5,272 nt of DNA from an uncultured Bacillota bacterium (GTDB lineage: Bacteria > Bacillota > Sulfobacillia > UBA995 > UBA9673): contig CALMHV010000099.1 in NCBI GenBank assembly GCA_937863905.1, forward strand, positions 1 through 5,272. The letters are read 5' to 3'. Below the pieces are notes generated by a model. That model was not told the origin of the DNA, ran no database searches, and worked only from the letters and a program-made list of their open reading frames with translations. The position numbers and the translations under genes are program-made. Positions within the stretch are counted from its first letter, which is position 1, and every line of letters starts with the position of its first letter. Below are positions 1 to 5,272 of this stretch, piece after piece.

Positions 1-548
1 GGGTTCTGCTGGCCGGGACCGGCCTGATAATGCTCTTGGTCTGGCGCCTCGCGGTCGGCGCCATCGTCCTCCGGCCGGATGGGCTCTGGCTCCGGCCGGG
101 TTTCCTGCTAGGTCGCTTCGTGCCGTACGGGGACATCAAGCGCCTGGAGAACGGGACGCGGCTTGTCTACGAGCGGGAAGCGCGCGGCCGGCCGAGTCAG
201 GCCGTCTTGGACCTCCCGCCCTGGGTGCTGAGTAACGACGCCTTTCGCGAGGAACTCAGAGTTCTGGCCCCGGGGATGGAAGTGCTCGGCGAGGATTTCG
301 CTCGAATCCTAGCCCTCAGGCGCCGCGTGGGCAACTTCCTGGCCCTGTGGATCACGCTCCTGATCCCGCTCAGCCTGGTCGTGGTCCTGCCGCCTCTCCA
401 GGCGCGGGCCCCCTGGCTTAGCCCGTGGCTCGCCTGGGGCCTGTGGGTGGCGGTAGTCGTGGCCCTCTTGGCGTGGCAGGGAGTGAGCGAAAAGCGGCTG
501 CGCGACAGGCAGCGCAGTGTCCCGCCTTCGGCCACGCCCTATTCGTAG
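1..548 (+). CDS. Membrane protein with possible bacterial PH-like domain, 5' truncated by window edge
   Basis: The reading frame is open to the left edge (first full codon at base 3) and ends at TAG 546-548, giving 181 visible residues. An ATG at 30 lies inside a hydrophobic stretch that begins at the edge (VLLAGTGLIMLLVWRLAVGA) and has no good ribosome-binding site before it, so I infer the true start is upstream. Visible order: end of a membrane segment (1-20); a soluble part (about 21-105) opening with the strand-rich IVLRPDGLWLRPGFLLGRFV and PYGDIKRLE, which recalls bacterial PH (bPH/YdbT-like) domains; then membrane segments at about 111-132 and 137-159; then a basic tail (EKRLRDRQR). 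The soluble part probably faces the cytoplasm, given the flanking basic residues. No catalytic motif is visible and the function is unknown. The PH-like call is an eyeballed resemblance only. The gene converges on the ABC permease gene and overlaps its 3' end by 10 bases. Confidence 0.8.
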   Translation, partial: VLLAGTGLIMLLVWRLAVGAIVLRPDGLWLRPGFLLGRFVPYGDIKRLENGTRLVYEREARGRPSQAVLDLPPWVLSNDAFREELRVLAPGMEVLGEDFARILALRRRVGNFLALWITLLIPLSLVVVLPPLQARAPWLSPWLAWGLWVAVVVALLAWQGVSEKRLRDRQRSVPPSATPYS

Positions 549-3097
549 TGCAGGGCCGTGACCACGTTGAGCCGGGCCGCCTGCCGGGCCGGGATGAGGG
601 CCGCGACGACCCCGATGAACAGGGCGGCGGCGATGGCCACAACAATGCCCGTGTACGGGAAGAAGTAGGGCAGGGGCAACAACACCGACGCACTCAGCGC
701 GGACACGATGGCGTAGCCGAGCCAGACACCGCCAAGAAGACCGAAGGCCGCGCCGGCGGCGCTCAGAAGAAGGCTCTCGGCAACGATCACCCGCCGCACC
801 TGCCGCCGCGTGGCCCCCACGGCCCGCAGCATCCCCAACTCGCGGGTCCGCTCCAGGACGTTGATGCCTAGCGTGTTCATCAAAGCCAGAAGCGACGGCA
901 CGGCCAGGACGAGCATGAGAACGAAGAACGGACTCATCGCCCCTTCGTTGTAGCCGAGGATGCTCTCCCGCCAGTCGGCCACGGCGAAGAGAGTGAAGGC
1001 CGGGTAGCCGCGGACCGCGTCTTCCAAAGCGGCCTTCACGGCCGTCGGGTCAGCCCCCTCCGCTTGCTTGATCATCACCACGACATCGCTGGTCTGCCGG
1101 AAATCCAGCGCAAGATTGGCCGTGGAGATGTAGCCCGTCGCCAGTTTCGCGTTGAGGTAGTCGCTGGCCACGCCCACCACTCTATAGACCCTGGAATCGT
1201 TCGGGGTCAGCAGGGTCAGGTCCTGGCCGACCTTGAGCCCGCTCTGCGTGGCGAACATGCCGTTGAGAATGACGGCCCTGCCGGCGCCGAGCGCGGCGTA
1301 GGCTTCGGCGGCATCCCCGCGCGTGAAGACAAGCCCGGAAAGCCGCGGGTAGAGTTCCGGGTCGATGCCGATGACCTGCAGGCCCGCGCCACCCCCCGGC
1401 CCGGCCGAACCGGCCTGCGTCGTGGCCACCCGCAAGGTCGTGGTCTCGGTCACGCCGGCCACGCCCCGCACCGCCTCGACCAGACCGGGGCCCGCCCCCA
1501 CGTTGCCCCCGCCGAGAACGATCGACTCCGGCATGAGGAGATAGTCGGCCTCTCCCAGGGTCGCATCGACGTAATTCACGGCGAGGGTCGAGAGAGACGT
1601 CGCCAGGCCGGCCAGAGCGACGATTACGGTCAGACTGATCATGATGGACGAAACCGTCACGGCCGCGCGGCCCGGGTGCCGGACAAGGTTGCCCTGGGCG
1701 ATCCTTCCCTCGCGGGCGAAGACGGCCGCTAGAACGCCGCCGAAGACCTTCGATATCGGCTGGACCAGAGCCGGCCCCACCACCGCCACCGCGACGAGGA
1801 AGAGAACAACACCAAGCGAGGAGAGACTCGCGTTCCCAGAGACGAGCCCGGCCAAGGCCAGAAGGCCCAGAGCGGCTCCCCCCAGCAACCTCCGGCGGGA
1901 GATGCCGCGGCCGAGTTCCCCCATCGAGGGCCGCAAAGCCTCCAGCGGCGAGACCCGGGTCGCCGACAGGGCCGGGTCAAGACCGCCAATCAGGGTCACT
2001 CCCAGACCGAGCGTGATGCTGAGAACGTAGGTTCCCAGCGAGAAGGACGGGCCGCCCAGCGGGAACCGCCACATCTGCTCCGCGAAGGGCCCCAGGGCGG
2101 CCAGGAGCCCGAGAACGAGCAGATAGCCGAGGAGTAGCCCCAGGGCCGTCCCGACGATGCCCTGGGCCAGGCTTTCCGTGAGGACCAGCCCGAGCACGGT
2201 GCGACGCGTGGCCCCGAGCGAGCGGAGCATGCCGATGTCGCGCCGGCGCTCAAGGACGGCCGTGCGAAAGGTGTTGTGGATGACGAAGCCACCCATGGCC
2301 AGGGCCAGGATGCCCATGAAGTTCAGACCGACCCGGCCCATGTTCAGGGCGTTGGCGAACTCCGCCCCGGCCTCGATGCCCCCCAGCTTGTACTCCGGCC
2401 CCAGCGCCGCCAACGCGGCCGCCCGCACCGCCTCGACATCAGCGTCGGAGACCGCGACGGCCTCGACCGTATTAATCTGGCCGGCCAGGTTGAACAGGTT
2501 CTGGGCAGCGGCGAGGGTCATATAGACCGGCTCCACCCCGGGCAGGGGTGGCCCCGTCACGACGCCGACGACCTCGAAGACCGTGACCCCGGACGCCGAC
2601 GGCAGGCGGAGCGTGGTCCCCGGTTCTAGACCCGTCCGCTCGGCCAAAGAGGCGGAGACCAGGATGACATTCCCGTCGTCCGGCCCCAGAGCCCGTCCCC
2701 GGGAGATGGAGAGCGGGCGTACCGCGGGGGCCGCCGTATCGACCCCGTTGATGAGGAGGTTGACTATCGCCTTCCCGTCCGTAGTCTTGGGGGCCTCCCC
2801 GGCGGGCAGGACGATGCTCCGGACGAGCGAACCGCTGGCGCCTAGGACGCCGGGGACGCCTCCGACCACCTCCGCCGCCGCCGCGTCGAACACCCCCCGG
2901 GCCAGGCTCGTCACGGTCAGGTCCACCTGGCCGGCCGAGGCCATCAGGTTGAGACGGAAGGAGTTCTCAAAGACCGGGAGGAGACCCCCGAAGCCGAAGA
3001 TGATCATCACTCCGAGCACGATGGCCAGGGTCGTCAGGACGGTCCGTTGTCTCCGCCCCGCGAGATAGCGGAGGGCCAGCCTGGTTTGGAGGCTCAC
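539..3097 (-). CDS. ABC transporter permease with two FtsX domains (MacB/LolC-E superfamily), 852 aa
   Basis: This is the membrane subunit of an FtsX/MacB-type ABC transporter. Such proteins often work mechanically on substrates outside the membrane (lipoproteins, peptides, antibiotics) rather than forming a simple channel. Half 1: N-terminal membrane segment (about 19-41), large extracytoplasmic MacB_PCD-like domain (about 42-255), then an FtsX module with three segments (about 257-390). A linker follows with two more segments (about 404-460). Half 2 repeats the plan: segment about 478-504, external domain about 505-720 with Gly-rich loops, FtsX module about 722-852. The cytoplasmic motif occurs twice, as LERRRDIGMLRSLGATRR (282-299) and LERTRELGMLRAVGATRR (748-765), which supports internal duplication. 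About ten membrane segments are expected. The GTG start (3097-3095) follows GGAGGG and overlaps the ATPase stop as GTGA. Stop is TAG at 541-539. No frameshift is visible. Family call is firm; the substrate cannot be read from the sequence. Confidence 0.95.
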   Translation of the reverse strand: MSLQTRLALRYLAGRRQRTVLTTLAIVLGVMIIFGFGGLLPVFENSFRLNLMASAGQVDLTVTSLARGVFDAAAAEVVGGVPGVLGASGSLVRSIVLPAGEAPKTTDGKAIVNLLINGVDTAAPAVRPLSISRGRALGPDDGNVILVSASLAERTGLEPGTTLRLPSASGVTVFEVVGVVTGPPLPGVEPVYMTLAAAQNLFNLAGQINTVEAVAVSDADVEAVRAAALAALGPEYKLGGIEAGAEFANALNMGRVGLNFMGILALAMGGFVIHNTFRTAVLERRRDIGMLRSLGATRRTVLGLVLTESLAQGIVGTALGLLLGYLLVLGLLAALGPFAEQMWRFPLGGPSFSLGTYVLSITLGLGVTLIGGLDPALSATRVSPLEALRPSMGELGRGISRRRLLGGAALGLLALAGLVSGNASLSSLGVVLFLVAVAVVGPALVQPISKVFGGVLAAVFAREGRIAQGNLVRHPGRAAVTVSSIMISLTVIVALAGLATSLSTLAVNYVDATLGEADYLLMPESIVLGGGNVGAGPGLVEAVRGVAGVTETTTLRVATTQAGSAGPGGGAGLQVIGIDPELYPRLSGLVFTRGDAAEAYAALGAGRAVILNGMFATQSGLKVGQDLTLLTPNDSRVYRVVGVASDYLNAKLATGYISTANLALDFRQTSDVVVMIKQAEGADPTAVKAALEDAVRGYPAFTLFAVADWRESILGYNEGAMSPFFVLMLVLAVPSLLALMNTLGINVLERTRELGMLRAVGATRRQVRRVIVAESLLLSAAGAAFGLLGGVWLGYAIVSALSASVLLPLPYFFPYTGIVVAIAAALFIGVVAALIPARQAARLNVVTALHYE
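803..856 (-). other. Second copy of the FtsX cytoplasmic motif (permease residues 748-765)
   Basis: This segment encodes LERTRELGMLRAVGATRR. It matches the first-half motif at 2201-2254 in 14 of 18 residues. It lies just after a membrane helix in the second FtsX module, where family members have the cytoplasmic region thought to contact the ATPase. It marks the second half of an internally duplicated protein. Confidence 0.8.
2201..2254 (-). other. First copy of the FtsX cytoplasmic motif (permease residues 282-299)
   Basis: This segment encodes LERRRDIGMLRSLGATRR, following the hydrophobic FMGILALAMGGFVIHNTF. It is the typical FtsX-module signature (R-x-I/L-G-x-L-R-x-x-G-A-T) and has a counterpart in the second half of the same protein. 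Both copies keep the GMLR and GATRR cores, so neither half looks degenerate at this site. Confidence 0.8.
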
Positions 3098-3846
3098 TGG
3101 AGTCCCTCCATCTTCTCCCGCACCCGCTTCTCGGCGCGCTCCATGGCCCCCGTCTCGTGGTCGGCCAGGCGCGTCTCGTCCACAATGGCTCCGTCCTTCA
3201 GGAACACGATGCGGTCAGCGTAGGCGGCGATGCGCGGGTCGTGCGTCACCATGATGACGGTCCTCTTCCACTCGACGGAGGCCTGACGCAGGAGTTCGGC
3301 CGTCTCGTCCGAGGCCTTCGAATCGAGGTTCCCCGTGGGCTCGTCGGCCAGGATGAGGGCCGGCTCGGCCACGAGGGCGCGGGCAATAGCCACGCGCTGC
3401 TGTTGTCCACCTGAGAGTTCGTGGGGTCGGGCCCCGGCCCGGCCCGGCAATCCGACGCGGCGAAGCCACTCCAGGGCCCGGTCCATGGCCAGAGCCGGCT
3501 TCACGCCGTCCAGGAGGAGGGGCAGGGCCGCATTCTCCCCGGCGCCCAGGATGGGGAGCAGGTTGTAGAACTGGAAGACGAACCCGATCCGGCGCCGCCG
3601 AAACTCGGTGACCTGGTCGTCGCCAAGGCTGGCCAGGTCCCGCCCGTCAAGGAGGACCCGGCCGGAACTCGGGCTGTCGAGACCTCCGATGAGATGGAGG
3701 AGAGTCGACTTACCGCAGCCGCTCGGCCCCATCACGGCCACGAAATCCCCCGGCTCCACGGTCAGGTTGACGCCGTCCAGGGCCCTGACGGTCGTTTCCC
3801 CCTGGCCGTAGGTCTTCGTCAGTTTCTCGGTCTCCACGATCGGCAT
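3094..3846 (-). CDS. ABC transporter ATP-binding protein, LolD/MacB/FtsE type, 250 aa
   Basis: Cytoplasmic ATPase that powers the adjacent FtsX-type permease. All core motifs are present (numbered from the ATG at 3846): aromatic A-loop Y13, Walker [10 protein letters not shown] (40-48), Q-loop Q92, signature LSGGQQQR (144-151), Walker B LILADEP (164-170) with catalytic E169, D-loop NLDS (173-176) and switch H202 in VTHD. The combination [11 protein letters not shown] is typical of the LolD/MacB/FtsE/BceA group. I chose ATG 3846-3844 because GGAGGTG precedes it at good spacing. A TTG at 3867 would add seven residues (MRGRCSR) and would put that ribosome-binding site inside the gene. The C-terminal tail (about 226-250, charged, [16 protein letters not shown]) is slightly longer than in many stand-alone relatives and looks helical. 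The stop TGA (3096-3094) overlaps the permease GTG. The enzyme looks catalytically intact; the transported substrate is unknown. Confidence 0.96.
   Translation of the reverse strand: MPIVETEKLTKTYGQGETTVRALDGVNLTVEPGDFVAVMGPSGCGKSTLLHLIGGLDSPSSGRVLLDGRDLASLGDDQVTEFRRRRIGFVFQFYNLLPILGAGENAALPLLLDGVKPALAMDRALEWLRRVGLPGRAGARPHELSGGQQQRVAIARALVAEPALILADEPTGNLDSKASDETAELLRQASVEWKRTVIMVTHDPRIAAYADRIVFLKDGAIVDETRLADHETGAMERAEKRVREKMEGLQ
3104..3109 (-). promoter_or_regulatory. Ribosome-binding site for the permease gene
   Basis: The minus strand reads GGAGGG, six bases before the GTG start at 3097, and lies within the last codons of the ATPase gene. It supports the GTG start. Together with the GTGA stop/start overlap it suggests coupled translation of the two subunits. 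Confidence 0.75.
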
Positions 3847-3853
3847 GCGCGAG

Positions 3854-3860
3854 CACCTCC
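3854..3860 (-). promoter_or_regulatory. Ribosome-binding site deciding the ATPase start
   Basis: The minus strand reads GGAGGTG, followed by seven bases (CTCGCGC) and the ATG at 3846. This close match to the anti-Shine-Dalgarno consensus selects ATG 3846 over the upstream in-frame TTG at 3867. Confidence 0.85.
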
Positions 3861-3927
3861 CACGCAAAAGTTGTCAATCCGGTGCGGACGACACCGAAAC
3901 CCCTCTAAGTTTGCAGATTACGGGTCA

Positions 3928-3957
3928 ACTATGCTGCGGGCCAGGAGCATCCGTCAA
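3928..3957 (-). promoter_or_regulatory. Candidate sigma-70-like promoter of the ABC transporter operon
   Basis: On the minus strand, TTGACG (3957-3952) matches five of six bases of the -35 consensus. It is followed after 18 bases by CATAGT (3933-3928), four of six for -10. Transcription would begin around 3920, leaving a leader of roughly 75 bases before the ATPase ATG. The site lies in the less GC-rich part of the divergent intergenic region. A prediction by eye only; the -10 is weak. Confidence 0.4.
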
Positions 3958-3964
3958 GCCCCCT

Positions 3965-3976
3965 CCCCCCGGGGGG
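3965..3976. repeat. Perfect 12-bp palindrome CCCCCCGGGGGG
   Basis: Six C followed directly by six G, extended on the left by CCCCCT and on the right by one more G. It is self-complementary with no spacer, so it would not form an ordinary loop hairpin in RNA. It lies just upstream (minus-strand sense) of the candidate ABC promoter. It may be chance in GC-rich DNA, a slippage-prone tract or a protein-binding site. Confidence 0.6.
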
Positions 3977-4070
3977 GCGTCGCGGTGTCGAACCAGGGCG
4001 GACGCAGGTGATTCCCGTCCCGCGGCTAAGAAGCCCGAAGATTCTGGACAGGGCCAATCGGATCCGTGCA

Positions 4071-4078
4071 GGAGGGGG
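4071..4078 (+). promoter_or_regulatory. Ribosome-binding site deciding the TTG start of the MFS gene
   Basis: GGAGGGGG followed by AACAAC and TTG at 4085. The spacing from the GGAGG core to the start is nine bases. No in-frame ATG or GTG lies just upstream, and the first in-frame ATG downstream falls within membrane segment 1, so this site fixes TTG 4085 as the start. Confidence 0.8.
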
Positions 4079-4084
4079 AACAAC

Positions 4085-5272
4085 TTGGACGCGACCGCTA
4101 CGCAGTTTCGGGTCTATCCCTACCGGTGGATCGTGCTCGCCGTCTTTCTCCTCGTTCTCACCGCCAACAACGCCATGTGGATCACCTTCGCCCCCATCAC
4201 GGGGCTGGCGGCGCAGTTCTTCGGCGTCAGCGACCTGAGCGTGGGCTTTCTCTCCATGATCTTCATGATCACCTTCATCGTCTTCTCGATTCCCGCCTCT
4301 TGGGTCATCGACACCTACGGCCTGAAGGTCGGAGTCGGCATCGGCGCCCTCCTCACCGGCTTGTTCGGCCTGACGCGGGGGCTGTTCGGGGACAGCTATG
4401 GCCTGGTCTTGGCCTCCCAGATTGGCATCTCCATCGGACAGCCCTTCATCGCCAACGCCGTGACCACGGTCGCCAGCAAGTGGTTCCCCGTCAACGAGAG
4501 AGCCACCGCTTCCGGCATCGGAACCCTGGGCATGTTCTTCGGGCAGATCGTCGGCCTGGTTGTCACGCCCTACCTCGCCCTTCGCTACGGAATCCAGGAG
4601 GCTCTGGTCGTCTACGGGGTGATGGGCCTGGCCTGCGGGGCTCTCTTTGTCATCTTCGCCAAGGAGAAGCCGGCCACGCCTCCGTGCCTGCCTGCGCAGC
4701 AGGAGCGGTCCCTGGCCCTGGACGGGTTGAAGCAGATGCTGGTCAGCCGGCAGTTCCAGCGGCTGATGGTCATCTTCTTCGTCGGCCTCGGGTCCTTCAA
4801 CGCCATTGCGACCTGGATCGAGAACATCCTGCGGCCCAGGGGTTTCGACATCACCCAAGCCGGACTGATCGGCGGCGTCATGGTCATCTGCGGGATAGTC
4901 GGGGCGGTCGTCATTCCCCTGCTCTCCGACCGGAAGATGAAGCGGACGCCCTTCATCGTGGGAGCGATGATTCTGTCCTTGCCCGGGCTCATCGGCCTCA
5001 CTTTCCTCGGCAACTATGCCCTGTGCCTGGTCGCCGCGGGCGTCTACGGCTTCTTCCTGCTCGGGCTCGGACCGCTCGGGTTCCAGTACGGCGCGGAAAT
5101 GACCCGCCCGGCACCGGAGGCGACCTCCAACGGCCTCCTGATGATGGTGGGCCAGATTTCCGGGATTCTCTTCATCCTGGGCCTGGACGCGTTCAAGGAC
5201 CCGGTGACCGGGTCCATGGCCATGCCCATGGCCATCCTCGTCTTTCTGTCCATCGCGTCCCTGGTCGTGGCC
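4085..5272 (+). CDS. MFS transporter, FLVCR/SLC49-like, 3' truncated by window edge
   Basis: Inner-membrane secondary transporter. 396 residues are visible with no stop before the window end. It starts at TTG 4085 behind GGAGGGGG. Membrane segments, roughly: 14-38, 50-75, 82-102, 105-127, 142-166, 171-192, a polar central loop (193-222), then 226-248, 258-280, 288-309, 311-333, 349-370 and the start of the twelfth (378-396, cut). Between segments 2 and 3, PASWVIDTYGLK (70-81) is the motif-A position in the form I associate with FLVCR proteins; the second-half equivalent is PLLSDRKMKR (278-287). Other FLVCR-like features are NNAMWI in segment 1 (28-33), SKWFPVNERATAS after segment 4 (131-143) and the E-x3-P-x2-E-x2-S-x-G-L pattern at 338-351. 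Animal FLVCRs have been linked to choline/ethanolamine and heme transport; bacterial substrates are unknown. It is transcribed divergently from the ABC operon. MFS membership is certain and the subgroup likely. Confidence 0.9.
   Translation, partial: MDATATQFRVYPYRWIVLAVFLLVLTANNAMWITFAPITGLAAQFFGVSDLSVGFLSMIFMITFIVFSIPASWVIDTYGLKVGVGIGALLTGLFGLTRGLFGDSYGLVLASQIGISIGQPFIANAVTTVASKWFPVNERATASGIGTLGMFFGQIVGLVVTPYLALRYGIQEALVVYGVMGLACGALFVIFAKEKPATPPCLPAQQERSLALDGLKQMLVSRQFQRLMVIFFVGLGSFNAIATWIENILRPRGFDITQAGLIGGVMVICGIVGAVVIPLLSDRKMKRTPFIVGAMILSLPGLIGLTFLGNYALCLVAAGVYGFFLLGLGPLGFQYGAEMTRPAPEATSNGLLMMVGQISGILFILGLDAFKDPVTGSMAMPMAILVFLSIASLVVA

Larger units (their letters stand above)
3847..4084. 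other. Divergent intergenic region between ABC operon and MFS gene
   Basis: These 238 bases separate two start codons pointing away from each other, so they should hold the promoters of both units. I see a candidate promoter for the ABC operon (3928-3957), a C6G6 palindrome (3965-3976) and the two ribosome-binding sites. There is no convincing promoter for the MFS gene, no obvious operator repeat beyond an 8-base inverted pair (CGACACCG 3889-3896, CGGTGTCG 3983-3990), and no small gene with its own ribosome-binding site. Confidence 0.7.

Noticed and set aside
573..592. CCGGGCCG repeated twice close to the convergent gene ends, considered as a terminator
   Set aside because: The copies encode the basic, Ala-rich PARQAAR stretch near the permease C-terminus. 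No T-run follows on either strand, so there is no support for an intrinsic terminator.
1064..1732. 222-codon plus-strand open frame inside the permease gene
   Set aside because: It is rich in Arg, Gly and His with no recognisable domain or ribosome-binding site, and it lies fully antisense to the well-supported FtsX permease. It is a shadow frame.
3847..3867. TTG at 3867 as the start of the ATPase gene
   Set aside because: It would add MRGRCSR, which is not part of the ATPase fold, and would place the strong GGAGGTG site inside the coding region instead of in front of the ATG at 3846.
3872..3877. Perfect TTGACA on the minus strand upstream of the ATPase gene
   Set aside because: It lies only about 26 bases before the ATG. 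A -10 element at normal spacing would fall over the ribosome-binding site and start codon, and no TATAAT-like sequence is present there.
4024..4037. GGCT-AAGA-AGCC hairpin in the MFS leader, considered as a riboswitch or attenuator
   Set aside because: The stem is only four base pairs, with no conserved aptamer features or T-run. Such short inverted repeats are common by chance.
3929..4858. 309-codon open frame on the minus strand opposite the MFS gene
   Set aside because: The product is dominated by acidic and polar low-complexity residues (Asp, Glu, Gly, Gln) that mirror hydrophobic codons on the other strand. The plus frame encodes a clear 12-helix MFS protein. Stop-poor antisense frames are expected at this GC content.
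5214..5233. Repeated CCATGGCC and the palindrome CATGGCCATG near the right end
   Set aside because: These arise from consecutive Met-Ala/Met-Pro-Met-Ala codons in membrane segment 12 of the MFS protein and need no separate explanation.

Overview
This window is high-GC bacterial DNA (roughly two-thirds G+C by eye). It is packed with membrane-protein genes and contains no RNA gene, mobile element, CRISPR array or phage feature that I can see. Starts are a mix of ATG, GTG and TTG, each of the three visible ones behind a strong purine-rich Shine-Dalgarno. With the double-length FtsX-type permease, this would fit a high-GC Bacillota or Chloroflexota-like organism. That placement is a weak inference, because nothing here is a taxonomic marker.

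Layout from left to right. (1) Bases 1-548, plus strand: the 3' part of a gene for a small membrane protein with a possible bacterial PH-like (photosystem/YdbT-type) strand region between membrane segments. Its start lies before the window. (2) Bases 539-3846, minus strand: a two-gene ABC transporter operon. It reads leftwards from a LolD/MacB-type ATPase (3094-3846) into an 852-residue double-FtsX permease (539-3097). The two genes overlap by four bases (GTGA), so translation is probably coupled. The permease gene converges on gene 1, and their 3' ends overlap by 10 bases. (3) Bases 3847-4084: a 238-base divergent intergenic region with one plausible sigma-70-like promoter for the ABC operon, a striking C6G6 palindrome, and the ribosome-binding sites of the flanking genes. 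(4) Bases 4085-5272, plus strand: a major facilitator superfamily transporter resembling the FLVCR/SLC49 group. It starts at TTG and runs off the right end within its twelfth membrane segment.

How the parts work together: the ATPase and permease almost certainly form one transport machine. The permease carries two FtsX halves, so one chain could pair with an ATPase dimer. No MacA-like adaptor or TolC-like outer-membrane partner is encoded in the window. The MFS gene is a separate, divergently transcribed unit, and no functional link to the ABC operon is visible beyond the shared upstream region. I see no clear evidence of an undescribed multi-gene system. The points most worth a second look are the bacterial FLVCR-like carrier, the duplicated permease without an adaptor, and the stop-codon overlap between convergent genes.
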